A stretch of DNA of 64,000 bases from Pseudovibrio sp. Alg231-02 (lineage in GTDB: Bacteria; Pseudomonadota; Alphaproteobacteria; Rhizobiales; Stappiaceae). Shown in pieces: positions 8,635-16,740 of the stretch. The stretch is taken from positions 759,068 through 823,067 of the forward strand of contig NZ_FREX01000001.1 in assembly GCF_900143565.1 (NCBI RefSeq). The letters are read 5' to 3'. Under the pieces are notes generated by a model, which made no database searches, was not told where the DNA came from, and saw only the letters and a list, made by a program, of their open reading frames with translations. The position numbers and the translations under genes were made by a program. Position 1 is the stretch's first letter; every line of letters begins with the position of its first letter.

Positions 8635-10221
8635 TTACTTGTTAATCTTGACGAAGCGGCTTGGATGCACGTCCAACAGGTTGGTTTCGAAACCGGAAAC
8701 CTTATCAGAAACGAGGTTTTTAGAGCCGTAGTACATCAAAGGCAGGAATGGCAGATCACGCATGAAGATAGTTTCTGCTTTCTTCAGGATCGCTGCACGC
8801 TTTTCTAGGTCAACAGTTACAGCTGCTTCATCCATGAGTGCATCGTACTCAGGGTTTTCATAGCGAGCGTAGTTGAAGCCTGTGTTGTCGCTTTCAGTCA
8901 TGAACAGGAAGTTCTGCGGGTCGGAGTAGTCACCGATCCAGCCTGCACGAGCAACATCGAAATCACCACGGTCACGCAGGTGTGCGTAGTGGGTCTTGGT
9001 GTCAGTGTTCAACATGGACACTTCAACGCCAAGAGGCTTCCACATGTCTGCAATTGCAACAGCAGTGTTCTTGTGGTTCTCAGAGGTGTTGTAACGGATT
9101 TCAACCTTCAGAGGGTTGCTCTGGTTATAACCTTTGGATTCAAGAATCTTCTTAGCTTCTTCCTCACGGTCGAGCAGGTCAGTTTCTGCCCAAGGAGCGT
9201 AAGCTGGTTCGCCGTAGTTGTCGATTCCAGGAGGCACGAGGGAGTAAGCAGCAACCATAGTGCCGCCCCAAATGTCTTCTGCAAGGAATTCACGGTCGAT
9301 TGCCATGGACAGAGCCTGACGAATATCAGGGTCTTTCATAGCTTCAGATTCATGGTTCAGCGCGTAGTAGTAGTTGCCGAGATATGGTGCGACTTTAAAC
9401 TGATTGCCCAAAGTGCCACGAATGAAGTCGATCTGCTCCAGTGGGGCATCGTTGTTGGTGTCCAGTTCGCCAGCCTGGAAGCGGCGAAGAGCAGCACCAC
9501 GGTCTTCAGTCGGGTAGAACTTAACTGAATCCAGAGCAACGTTTGCTGCGTCATGGAAGTAAGGGTTCTTAACTGCGGTCACAGCATCGTTCGGTACGAA
9601 GCTGGACAGTACAAACGCGCCGTTGGTTACGATGTTGGCTGGCTTTACGAAGTCAGAACCAAACTTTTCAACGGATGCAGGGTGTACCGGAAGACCGGAC
9701 TGGTGCGCCAGAAGCTGGATGAAGTAAGGGGTTGGAGCGTGCAGCTTGATTTCAAGGGTCTTGTCATCAATTGCTTTAACGCCGAGCTTCTCACCTTCCA
9801 TGTCGCCTTTGTTAACGGCTTCGGAATTCAGGATAGGGTAGAGAACGTTTGCGTATTTCGCACCGGTCATTGGGTTCATGATGCGGCGCAGGGAGTAAAC
9901 GAAGTCACCAGCCAGAACCGGATCGCCGTTTGACCACTTTGCGTCGTCACGCATCTTGAATGTGTATGTCAGACCATCGTCAGAAACAGTCCAGCTTGCG
10001 GCCGCGCCGGGGATGATTTCACCCTTCGCGTTGTAAGCAACAAGACCCTCATAAAGATCACGCAGAATGTGAGCTTCATAAGTTGTAGATGTCTTGTGCT
10101 GGTCAAGTGTTTCTGGGTCAGCGGAATTACCACGGTTGTATACGGTTTCAGCCGTGGCAGATAGCGAAGTAGCAGCAATAAGGGCTGCAGCTAGCGCTGA
10201 CATACGAATGGACTTGATCAT
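8635..10221 (-). CDS. Periplasmic peptide-binding protein (SBP_bac_5 family)
   Basis: A 528-residue periplasmic binding protein of the DppA/OppA class. A Sec signal peptide is clear (MIKSIRMSALAAALIAATSL, then SATAETV with cleavage near residue 25). The mature protein begins with the family pattern NRGNSADPETLDQHKTS and contains the RDLYEGLVAYN segment. It binds oligopeptides, dipeptides or murein peptides for the permeases downstream; the sequence alone does not tell which. A TTG start at 10242 is possible, but AGGGGAG just before ATG 10221 makes the shorter form the likely one. First gene of the operon. Confidence 0.93.
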   Translation of the reverse strand: MIKSIRMSALAAALIAATSLSATAETVYNRGNSADPETLDQHKTSTTYEAHILRDLYEGLVAYNAKGEIIPGAAASWTVSDDGLTYTFKMRDDAKWSNGDPVLAGDFVYSLRRIMNPMTGAKYANVLYPILNSEAVNKGDMEGEKLGVKAIDDKTLEIKLHAPTPYFIQLLAHQSGLPVHPASVEKFGSDFVKPANIVTNGAFVLSSFVPNDAVTAVKNPYFHDAANVALDSVKFYPTEDRGAALRRFQAGELDTNNDAPLEQIDFIRGTLGNQFKVAPYLGNYYYALNHESEAMKDPDIRQALSMAIDREFLAEDIWGGTMVAAYSLVPPGIDNYGEPAYAPWAETDLLDREEEAKKILESKGYNQSNPLKVEIRYNTSENHKNTAVAIADMWKPLGVEVSMLNTDTKTHYAHLRDRGDFDVARAGWIGDYSDPQNFLFMTESDNTGFNYARYENPEYDALMDEAAVTVDLEKRAAILKKAETIFMRDLPFLPLMYYGSKNLVSDKVSGFETNLLDVHPSRFVKINK

Positions 10222-10606
10222 GCAGATCTCCCCTCTCCTCAAGTTACATTCCGCCAGATTTGGAGACTGGCAGTTCGCAGCAACATTTCACTGTTGCGTT
10301 ATTATAGCAAGTGTCGGAGGATCAAAATTTCCTCGTAATCGGAGATTATTTTAATCTCTTATTTACATTATGAACGATTACGGAAGCATTATTTCCAATA
10401 TAGACTAAATTTGGAACAATTATTTCAAATTACGTTACTGAATCTTTTGCAATCGCGTCACTATGACGCCCAGCATTTGTGCTCCCCGTTTTTTCACAGG
10501 GGCGGCAAAAAACTTTCACCTTGGCTCATTTGTGGTAGAGCACTACCAACAAATCTACTCCTAGCGTTGAAATGCGCTGTTTTGGGAATCTGGAAAGACA
10601 AGCTTA
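10222..10606. other. Divergent control region between peptide importer and ABC-F gene
   Basis: This 385-bp gap is AT-rich in 10310-10440 and must hold the promoter of the peptide importer on the minus strand. An interrupted palindrome TGGTAG-AGCA-CTACCA lies at 10533-10548, 59 bp before the ABC-F start, and may be an operator or a small leader hairpin. No gene is supported. Confidence 0.5.
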
Positions 10607-12427
10607 ATGGCACCACCGCTTCTTCATGTGCGAGACATACACCTTAACTTTGGAACCACACCTCTTCTGACTGGTGCAGAGCTGCAAGTCGGGGAAGGCG
10701 AGCGGATCTGCTTAGTTGGTCGAAACGGGTCTGGCAAGTCGACATTGCTGAAAATCGCTGCGGGATTAACAGAGCCGGATAAGGGCGAGTATTTTTTGCA
10801 GCCGGGGCGGACGATCCGGTACTTGCCTCAGGAGCCGGATCTTTCGGGGTATGCGACAGTGCTTGCCTATGCTGAAGGTGGGCTGGCTCCTGGTGATGAT
10901 CAATATCGGGCCAAATACCTATTAGAAATCCTAGGCTTAACGGGTGAGGAAGATCCGGATACGCTTTCGGGCGGGGAGGCCAAGCGCGCGGCGATTGCGC
11001 GGGCTTTGGCCCCGGAGCCGGACATTTTGTTGCTGGACGAGCCGACCAACCATCTGGACCTTCCGGTGATTGAGTGGCTGGAATCTGAACTGAAGCAGAT
11101 GAAGTCTGCCATTGTTTTGATCTCGCATGACCGCCGCTTTTTAGAGAACCTATCCCGCGTAACCTACTGGATTGACAGAGGTATCTCCCGCCGTATGGAT
11201 CAGGGCTTTGCCAAGTTTGAAGAGTGGCGGGACAAGGTTTTTGAAGAGGAAGAAAAAGAGCAAGCAAGGCTGAATGAGAAGATTCGGCAGGAAGAGCATT
11301 GGATGGTTTATGGCGTGACTGCGCGTCGTAAGCGGAATATGCGGCGGGTGCGGGAGCTGGCTGATCTGCGTCAGCAGCGCAAGGAGCATAAAGGACCGCA
11401 GGGCAGCGTGAAGATGGCTGCCACTGAGGGGGATATCTCCGGTAAGCTCGTCTCTGAAGCCAAGCACATCGGCAAGACCTACGAAGAGCGCCCAATCGTC
11501 AAGGATTTCTCCACCCGCATTTTGCGTGGGGACCGGATTGGCTTTGTGGGGCCGAACGGGGCTGGCAAGACCACCTTGCTGAAGATGCTCACCGGCGAGC
11601 TTGCACCGGATGCCGGCACGATCCGTCTTGGCGCCAACTTGCAGATGATCACGCTGGACCAGAAGCGCGAGAAGCTGGACCCCAATGACACACTCGTCAA
11701 TGCTATGACGGGTGGCAGCGGGGACATGGTTATTCTGGGTGACACTTCCAAGCATGTCATGAGTTATCTCAAGGACTTCCTGTTTAAGCCGGAACAAGCG
11801 CGCACCCCTGTGCGTGTGCTTTCGGGCGGGGAACGGGGACGTTTGCTGCTGGCGCGTGCGCTGGCTGCGCCTTCCAATTTGATGGTGCTTGATGAGCCGA
11901 CCAACGATCTGGACCTTGAGACACTGGACCTGTTGCAGGAGCTGATTTCTGATTATCCCGGCACCGTCCTGCTTGTGAGCCATGATCGTGACTTCCTTGA
12001 CCGCATCTGCACCAGCATCATTACGATGGAAGATGAGAGCGGCAATTGGGGTGAGTATGCTGGTGGTTACACCGACATGGTGCGCCAGCGCGGTGAAGGT
12101 GTGCAGGCGCGTAAAGTTGCCAAGGCGGACAAGGCTTCCGGTGCTGCGAAGGAGGATAAGTCCTCTACTGCTGCGCCGAAGAAGGAGACCAAGAAGTCCG
12201 GCCTCAACTTTACTCAGCAGCACCGCCTGAAGGACATTCCGGGTGAGATTGAAAAACTGGAAGCGAAAATCACTAAGGGCCAGAAGGAGTTAGAGGATCC
12301 GAACCTGTTCAGCTCCAATCCGGACCGTTTTCACAAAGTGATGACCGCTGTTGGGAAGCTGCACGAGGACCTTGCTGCGCTTGAAGAAGAGTGGCTGGAG
12401 CTGGAGATGCTTGCCGATGAGGGCTAA
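10607..12427 (+). CDS. ABC-F family ATPase (Uup-like)
   Basis: A 606-residue cytoplasmic protein with two ABC domains and no membrane segment. Walker A motifs are GRNGSGKS (38-45) and GPNGAGKT (about 315); each half has an LSGGE signature and Walker B with DEPTNHLD or DEPTNDLD. The linker between the halves is long and charged, as in ABC-F ribosome-associated factors. The C-terminus (about 500-606) is a Lys/Ala-rich stretch followed by a coiled coil (LKDIPGEIEKLEAKITKG), which is the Uup-type C-terminal domain. ABC-F proteins act on ribosomes or, for Uup, also affect DNA transposition and ribosome assembly. Confidence 0.9.
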   Translation: MAPPLLHVRDIHLNFGTTPLLTGAELQVGEGERICLVGRNGSGKSTLLKIAAGLTEPDKGEYFLQPGRTIRYLPQEPDLSGYATVLAYAEGGLAPGDDQYRAKYLLEILGLTGEEDPDTLSGGEAKRAAIARALAPEPDILLLDEPTNHLDLPVIEWLESELKQMKSAIVLISHDRRFLENLSRVTYWIDRGISRRMDQGFAKFEEWRDKVFEEEEKEQARLNEKIRQEEHWMVYGVTARRKRNMRRVRELADLRQQRKEHKGPQGSVKMAATEGDISGKLVSEAKHIGKTYEERPIVKDFSTRILRGDRIGFVGPNGAGKTTLLKMLTGELAPDAGTIRLGANLQMITLDQKREKLDPNDTLVNAMTGGSGDMVILGDTSKHVMSYLKDFLFKPEQARTPVRVLSGGERGRLLLARALAAPSNLMVLDEPTNDLDLETLDLLQELISDYPGTVLLVSHDRDFLDRICTSIITMEDESGNWGEYAGGYTDMVRQRGEGVQARKVAKADKASGAAKEDKSSTAAPKKETKKSGLNFTQQHRLKDIPGEIEKLEAKITKGQKELEDPNLFSSNPDRFHKVMTAVGKLHEDLAALEEEWLELEMLADEG

Positions 12428-12452
12428 GCACCTCATATCCCTATGATTTTAG

Positions 12453-12484
12453 AAAAGGCTTCGGAGGTTTCCGGAGCCTTTTTT
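12453..12484 (+). terminator. Rho-independent terminator after the ABC-F gene
   Basis: AAAAGGCTTCGG pairs with CCGGAGCCTTTT (one G-U) across a short loop and is followed by a T-run. It begins 26 bp after the ABC-F stop codon. Confidence 0.85.
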
Positions 12485-12601
12485 GTTTGCGTTATTTTGT
12501 GCGTTCATTTGCGTTACTTGCGAGATACCAGCGTTTTTTATGAAACTGGTCGCGTGGTAGCACTGGTGCTCAGAGGCTGGCTTATCCCCCTGCCCGCAGT
12601 G

Positions 12602-12922
12602 TTATTCATCATGCTCTATCATGTGGGTGCCGTGGGTGATGGCGCTGCTGGCGCGGATGGCGGCGGCGATGAAGACGACTTCGGCGAGCTCTTCATCTGT
12701 TGCGCCGCAGACCTTGGCGTTCTCGCGGTGGATCTCGATACAGTATGGGCATTGAGTGGTGAGTGCGGCGGCCAGTGAAATGAGCTGCTTGTTCTTTTTG
12801 GAGATCACGCCGTCGGACATGGCCTCTGCATTGAAGGCGATGAACATCTTCCAGGTTTTACCGGTTGCCAAAGAACTGAACTTCTTCAGCTTGCGCATAT
12901 TGTCCATGGAGAACATTGGCAT
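12602..12922 (-). CDS. AhpD-like carboxymuconolactone-decarboxylase-family protein
   Basis: A 106-residue all-helical protein with the AhpD core motif: Cys58-Pro-Tyr-Cys61 followed by His65 (CPYCIEIH), preceded by the KKNKQLISLAAALT helix. In AhpD-type proteins the two cysteines and the histidine form a thiol relay that reduces peroxides or disulphides; carboxymuconolactone decarboxylases share the fold but lack the cysteine pair. The function here is therefore more likely redox than aromatic degradation. No operon partner; the nearest gene on the same strand is the K+ channel upstream. Confidence 0.88.
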   Translation of the reverse strand: MPMFSMDNMRKLKKFSSLATGKTWKMFIAFNAEAMSDGVISKKNKQLISLAAALTTQCPYCIEIHRENAKVCGATDEELAEVVFIAAAIRASSAITHGTHMIEHDE

Positions 12923-13041
12923 GGGCGACCTTCCGGTTGGCTCAGGTTTTTCCGGGCAATTAAAACAGGCTGCGCTTAATAACCACCAATGAAACCCGTT
13001 CAGCTTTAATCAGGATCAGACGGGTCGCTTTCATTCTTTAT

Positions 13042-13115
13042 TTTGGAAAAGCCGCAGGCGCTATTTTTTAAAAGGGCTGCAGGCGCCATTTTGGAAAAAG
13101 CCGCAGGCGCGGTTT
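13042..13115. repeat. Three tandem copies of a 24-25 bp GCCGCAGGCGC-containing unit
   Basis: The core GC(C/T)GCAGGCGC occurs at 13051-13061, 13076-13086 and 13100-13110, each preceded by a T-run plus TTGGAAAA-like sequence. The period is 25 then 24 bp. The array lies just beyond the 3' end of the K+ channel gene. Confidence 0.8.
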
Positions 13116-13132
13116 TGCAGCTATCGCGCACA

Positions 13133-13819
13133 TCAGTCCTTCTTTTTCGGCTGCCTGTATTTGAGGAATTTGCCGACGATGATGGCGGTGAGCACCACCA
13201 TGTAGAACTGGCCAGCCAGCCCAACAATGATTGCGGCCTTTCGGGCGATGGGTGTCAGTGGAACGATGTCGCCGTAGCCGATTGTCATCAGCGTGATGAA
13301 GGCGGCGTACATGAGGGCTTCTTCCTGTGAGTGGGTCTCTACATTTTCTATGGGCAGGCCTTTGAAGGAGCCCGGGTGCACGTGCTCTATAAGTATAAAG
13401 AGAAAGAACGAGACCATGCCGATTGAAATGTAGCCGCTGAGCACGCCCAGCACCACGCGGTAGTTTTCTTCAAACGTCCTGAGCATCTCATCAATCAGCA
13501 CGACGGCCACCACAGCATGGAAGGCAAAGAAGATCACAATTTGCGGGACCAGCGGGTCAATTGTCGGAAAGATTGGCGTGTCAAGAAACGACAGGATCAG
13601 CGAGCAGGCAAGCAACACGGCGACCAACCTGAAAAACTGCCTCCTTTTTAACGTGATGAGCATGCCGGTTGCGATGTTGAAGCTATAAAACGCGTTGAAA
13701 ACAGGCGTGTCCAGTGTCTGGCCCGGCAAGATCAAAGCGCCGAACATGAGCATCATCTGACTGAAGAGAAACACCTCAATCCGATAATCAAACAGACTCT
13801 TTAGAGATTGCGACCGCAC
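13133..13819 (-). CDS. Potassium channel-like protein (Ion_trans_2)
   Basis: A 228-residue membrane protein with a K+ selectivity filter, TIGYGD, near residue 178 between the last two helices (pore loop MYAAFITLMTIGYGDIVPL, then helix AAIIVGLAGQFYMVVLTAI). The N-terminal 130 residues contain four further hydrophobic segments, so the topology resembles a six-helix voltage-gated-type subunit, but I see no arginine-rich S4 helix. No cytoplasmic RCK/TrkA domain follows; the chain ends KFLKYRQPKKKD. The start is GTG with a GGGG box about 7 bp upstream. It probably tetramerises as a K+-permeable channel. Confidence 0.85.
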   Translation of the reverse strand: MRSQSLKSLFDYRIEVFLFSQMMLMFGALILPGQTLDTPVFNAFYSFNIATGMLITLKRRQFFRLVAVLLACSLILSFLDTPIFPTIDPLVPQIVIFFAFHAVVAVVLIDEMLRTFEENYRVVLGVLSGYISIGMVSFFLFILIEHVHPGSFKGLPIENVETHSQEEALMYAAFITLMTIGYGDIVPLTPIARKAAIIVGLAGQFYMVVLTAIIVGKFLKYRQPKKKD

Positions 13820-14247
13820 CGGGGACCCCAGTTTTCTTTGTTATTTTGCGCTAATTTTCGCAAAAGAAGGCTAAAGAATGGGAAATCTGGCGAGTGGGTT
13901 TGCCCATGAAATTTGGGAGCGTGTCAGTGCGTAGCAATCTTGCCTCATGCCTTTCTGTCTCACTCCCCGCATGCGACGTTGAGCCGAGTTATGTGTTTGG
14001 AAAAACACACGTTATGCATGTCTACATTTAAGAGTCTCAAGTTCACTTATGTATTATTGACTCAGATCAACAATAAATTACTAGAAACACACCTTATTTT
14101 CGACAAGCCTGAAGCAAGTTTGACTATAATATTCTCAAAAAAGACACATACTAAACTACATTGCGTCACTTTTTCCTACAACAACTTACCATATCGATAA
14201 TATGCAGGACAAATTTAAAAGTTTAACTTACTCATGTTTTCGGGCAG
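13820..14247. other. AT-rich intergenic leader region
   Basis: About 430 bp of markedly AT-rich sequence, unlike its surroundings, between the K+ channel (minus) and the repeat-protein gene (plus). A 95-codon frame at 13913-14200 lacks a ribosome binding site and looks accidental. The composition suggests a long regulatory leader or transferred DNA. Confidence 0.5.
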
Positions 14248-14269
14248 TGCGAAATTACTAAATTTCGCA
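14248..14269 (+). promoter_or_regulatory. Perfect 9-bp hairpin in the leader of the repeat protein
   Basis: TGCGAAATT and AATTTCGCA form a perfect 9-bp stem around an ACTA loop. It ends 29 bp before the start codon at 14299 and 15-18 bp before the AAAGGAA Shine-Dalgarno (about 14284-14290). It could be a terminator of an upstream transcript, an mRNA 5' stabiliser or an operator. Confidence 0.7.
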
Positions 14270-14298
14270 TTTCTAATAAAGTAAAAGGAAAATTTTAT

Positions 14299-14766
14299 AT
14301 GCGGTACAACTTCAATCCTGATTACTTCAATTTCGGCGGTGCTCCTAATCCTGGCACCAACAGCATTTCATCTGGCAACAACTCGGTTGCACCAGGGAAC
14401 ACAGTCAACACCACTGGAAACACGATCACGACGCCGAGTGGAACCATCACAGATGGCCCTGCTCCAATTTCCTATGACAATCCATATGATGATTTTGACT
14501 TCGGCAACCTTGGCGGCAACAGCATCAACACCGGCGGCAATGTTGTAACCGGATCCGGCAACTCCGTCACAACCGGTGGCCACCATGTCACTGGTTCCGG
14601 TGTTAATCTTGATACTGGAGGTCACACGGTCGTTGGCTCTGGCATTACTTTAGATACCGGTGGCCATAGCGTTGGCAATCCAATGGATTACGATGGCGCT
14701 GATTATGGCGGCTATGACGCGGCCTCAGATTACAGCAGCTTTGATTACGGCGACTTCTTCCTCTAA
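14299..14766 (+). CDS. Small Gly/Asn/Thr-rich protein with 7/14-residue repeats, possible beta-solenoid
   Basis: I do not recognise the family. The 155-residue protein has an aromatic/acidic head (1-18), a first repeat block (21-52), an acidic Tyr/Phe linker (57-71) and a second, very regular block (74-127). In the second block hydrophobic residues fall at 76, 83, 90, 97, 104, 111, 118 and 125, exactly every seven. GG pairs at 79, 93, 107 and 121 alternate with GSG at 85, 99 and 113, giving a 14-residue period. This is what a two-sided beta-solenoid or beta-roll would show. The tail (129-155) is Asp/Tyr-rich and ends DFFL. There is no signal peptide and no cysteine. The final acidic-plus-three-hydrophobic residues resemble type I secretion signals, but no secretion genes are nearby. 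A strong AAAGGAA box precedes ATG. Confidence 0.75.
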   Translation: MRYNFNPDYFNFGGAPNPGTNSISSGNNSVAPGNTVNTTGNTITTPSGTITDGPAPISYDNPYDDFDFGNLGGNSINTGGNVVTGSGNSVTTGGHHVTGSGVNLDTGGHTVVGSGITLDTGGHSVGNPMDYDGADYGGYDAASDYSSFDYGDFFL

Positions 14767-14940
14767 GCAGCCCCCACGCTCCAGTCTGAGCCCCTTTTCT
14801 AACTGGAGCGTACCCACTTTTGTTGCAGCTGATTAGCTGTGCCTCCGGTGCCTATTTCGAGGCTGCGATCAAGAGTTGCAAACACTCAGGAGATGACGGC
14901 ACAGGTTTAAGCGCCACCACCTCACCTCTTCGCCACCTCA

Positions 14941-15420
14941 CCTCCCCACCGACGTCATCCCGGCCCCCGAGCCGGGACCTAGGGCCGCATGCGCTGAGGC
15001 TGGTTTGGAGACTACACAAAGTCGCTTCCAATCTGATGCGTCATTACAAGGCGAAGATACCGAGAGGCTTGACCTCGCCGCTCTAGGTCCCGCATCGCGC
15101 TGCGCTTGTGCGGGATGACGGCATGAGGGGATCTGCCATCGCCCCATCATCTCACCTCCCCACCGACGTCTTCCCGGCCCCCGAGCCGGGACCTAGGGCG
15201 GCATGTGCTGAGGCTGGTTTGGAAACAACACAAAGCCGCTTTCAATCTGATGCGTCATTTCAAGGCGAAGATACCGAGAGGCTCTACCTCACCCCTCTGG
15301 GTCCCGCATCGCGCTGCGCTTGTGCGGGATGACGGCATGAGGGAGCTGCCATCACTCCATCACCTCGCCTCCCCACCGACGTCTTCCCGGCCCCCGAGCC
15401 GGGATCTGATCTCGAAATTG
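14941..15420. repeat. Tandem 214-bp repeats, two full copies and a partial third
   Basis: The unit begins CCTCCCCACCGACGTC at 14941, 15155 and 15368 (periods 214 and 213 bp); the third copy stops after the CCCGGCCCCCGAGCCGGG palindrome. Each full unit also carries a second palindromic piece, CCCGCA...TGCGGG (near 15088-15115 and 15302-15330). The pieces are the GTCATCCCG-type repeat found between genes of many alphaproteobacteria. Open frames crossing the array are artefacts of its high GC. No transposase is present. Confidence 0.85.
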
Positions 15421-15485
15421 CGACTTACACAGTGCGCAACTTATGCTATTAACTTCACAATTATTAACTAGTCACAGAACTCATC

Positions 15486-16409
15486 ATGACAATACCAATT
15501 GTAAGAAAACGTCGATGGTTAGTAGCATTTCTACTGCAATTCTTCGGCGCATCAGGCTACTTGTATGTTGGGCGACCAAAGCGCTTTTTCTTTTTTATTG
15601 TTTTGCTCTGGCTTGCTCTAATATTCATGCTGGTTCCAATGCCGAACTTCATAGATAGCAGAGTCTATTTGGGCATTTTCTTTCTTGTTTGGCTGGCCCT
15701 GTATCTGACTACATACATTGACTTATTTATGCTGTCGCGGAGCCAGAAAGAATATACTCTTAAGCGCTATAATCGGTGGTGGGTTTACTTAGTCGTCTGG
15801 CTTTTGTTCCCGTTTCCACTCCAAATCGTAAATGCCGTACTTCTCCCACAGCGGCAAATTCGGACATTCTTTGTAGCATCTGGCAGTGACCAGCCAAACC
15901 TACTCAGAGGCGAATACATCGTTACGGATGCAGGAGGCTTTAGTGGCTTTGCTCCGAAACGTGGCGATATTGTTGTCTTTAAACTACCTAGTGATGGTCA
16001 AAGCGATTACATAAAACGTGTAATTGGTTTGCCGGGAGACACCGTGCGCTTGGATGATGGCAAAGTCATCTTGAATGGAAAAGCACTTGAACTAACCCCC
16101 TTGCCTGTATTTGAAACAACAGATGTGTACGGTGAAACCGTGCAAATCCCGCAAATGCTCGAACATTTACCAAATGGGAAAAGCTATCCAATTCTGAATC
16201 TCGTTCCAAACAGCTTCTTTGATAATACACCTGAGTATATTGTACCTAAAGGACATTACTTCATGCTAGGTGACCATCGGGATAATTCGCAAGACAGCCG
16301 TGTTCTTGCGGAGGTCGGATATGTTCCAGCGGAAAACATTTTTGGAAGAGCCGCGTTTATCTACTGGTCGGATGATCTGAGCAGGGTCGGAACGCTGATT
16401 AATCCATAG
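15486..16409 (+). CDS. lepB: Signal peptidase I with polytopic N-terminal domain
   Basis: A 307-residue membrane protease of the S26 family that cleaves signal peptides at the outer face of the inner membrane. The first 120 residues hold three or four hydrophobic segments, more than the two usual anchors. The catalytic region follows: Ser134 in SGSDQPNLLRGEY, Lys177 in YIKRVIGLPGD, and the conserved box GDHRDNSQDSR at 262-272. The segment after the nucleophile is S-D-Q-P-N-L where canonical enzymes have S-M-x-P-T-L, so the substrate-facing Met is replaced by Asp. It is probably an accessory signal peptidase. The gene is bracketed by copies of an intergenic repeat in opposite orientations, and its leader is AT-rich. 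Confidence 0.88.
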   Translation: MTIPIVRKRRWLVAFLLQFFGASGYLYVGRPKRFFFFIVLLWLALIFMLVPMPNFIDSRVYLGIFFLVWLALYLTTYIDLFMLSRSQKEYTLKRYNRWWVYLVVWLLFPFPLQIVNAVLLPQRQIRTFFVASGSDQPNLLRGEYIVTDAGGFSGFAPKRGDIVVFKLPSDGQSDYIKRVIGLPGDTVRLDDGKVILNGKALELTPLPVFETTDVYGETVQIPQMLEHLPNGKSYPILNLVPNSFFDNTPEYIVPKGHYFMLGDHRDNSQDSRVLAEVGYVPAENIFGRAAFIYWSDDLSRVGTLINP

Positions 16410-16424
16410 GTCGTTGTGGGTATA

Positions 16425-16595
16425 GATCCCAGCTCGGGGGCCGGGAAGACACCGGTGGGGGGGAGGCTTGTGCTAGTGCCTCTCTTCGCCGTCATGCCGG
16501 ACGGAGCGGAGTGGAGATCCGGTATCCAGTACTGAGATGGTGAGTTGTGGTGGGGTGGCTCTGGGTCCCGCATCGAGTGCGGGATGACGGATGGT
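16425..16595. repeat. Inverted copy of the intergenic repeat downstream of lepB
   Basis: GATCCCAGCTCGGGGGCCGG followed by GAAGACACCGGTGGGGGGG (16427-16464) is the reverse complement of the repeat unit seen at 15368-15410. A further piece CCCGCATCGAGTGCGGGATG lies at 16567-16586. Together with the array at 14941-15420 these flank the signal peptidase gene. Confidence 0.75.
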
Positions 16596-16740
16596 GGGGG
16601 TCGATATCTGATGACAGATAGCAATCTGTCTCCCCAATCTCCGGTTGAAATACTTCCTCCATTTCCACCAATCCACACCCCTTGCCTAAATTACCAATTT
16701 GACAAGGGCGGTGTTTCATTCCACATTCATGTGTGAGGCT

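Noticed and set aside
11150-12223. A 357-codon minus-strand frame opposite the ABC-F gene
   Set aside because: Shadow of the ABC-F coding sequence.
14299-14766. RTX toxin or YadA-type adhesin assignment for the repeat protein
   Set aside because: The repeats lack the GGxGxD nonapeptide of RTX proteins, and there is no signal peptide or membrane anchor as in trimeric adhesins; only the 14-residue period is reminiscent of YadA heads.
14941-15420. CRISPR-like array
   Set aside because: The period is 214 bp, the whole unit is repeated rather than repeat plus unique spacer, and no cas genes are present.
14820-15471. Overlapping 70-90 codon frames in the 214-bp repeats
   Set aside because: They recur only because the DNA unit is repeated; frames on both strands are equally open, so they are not genes.
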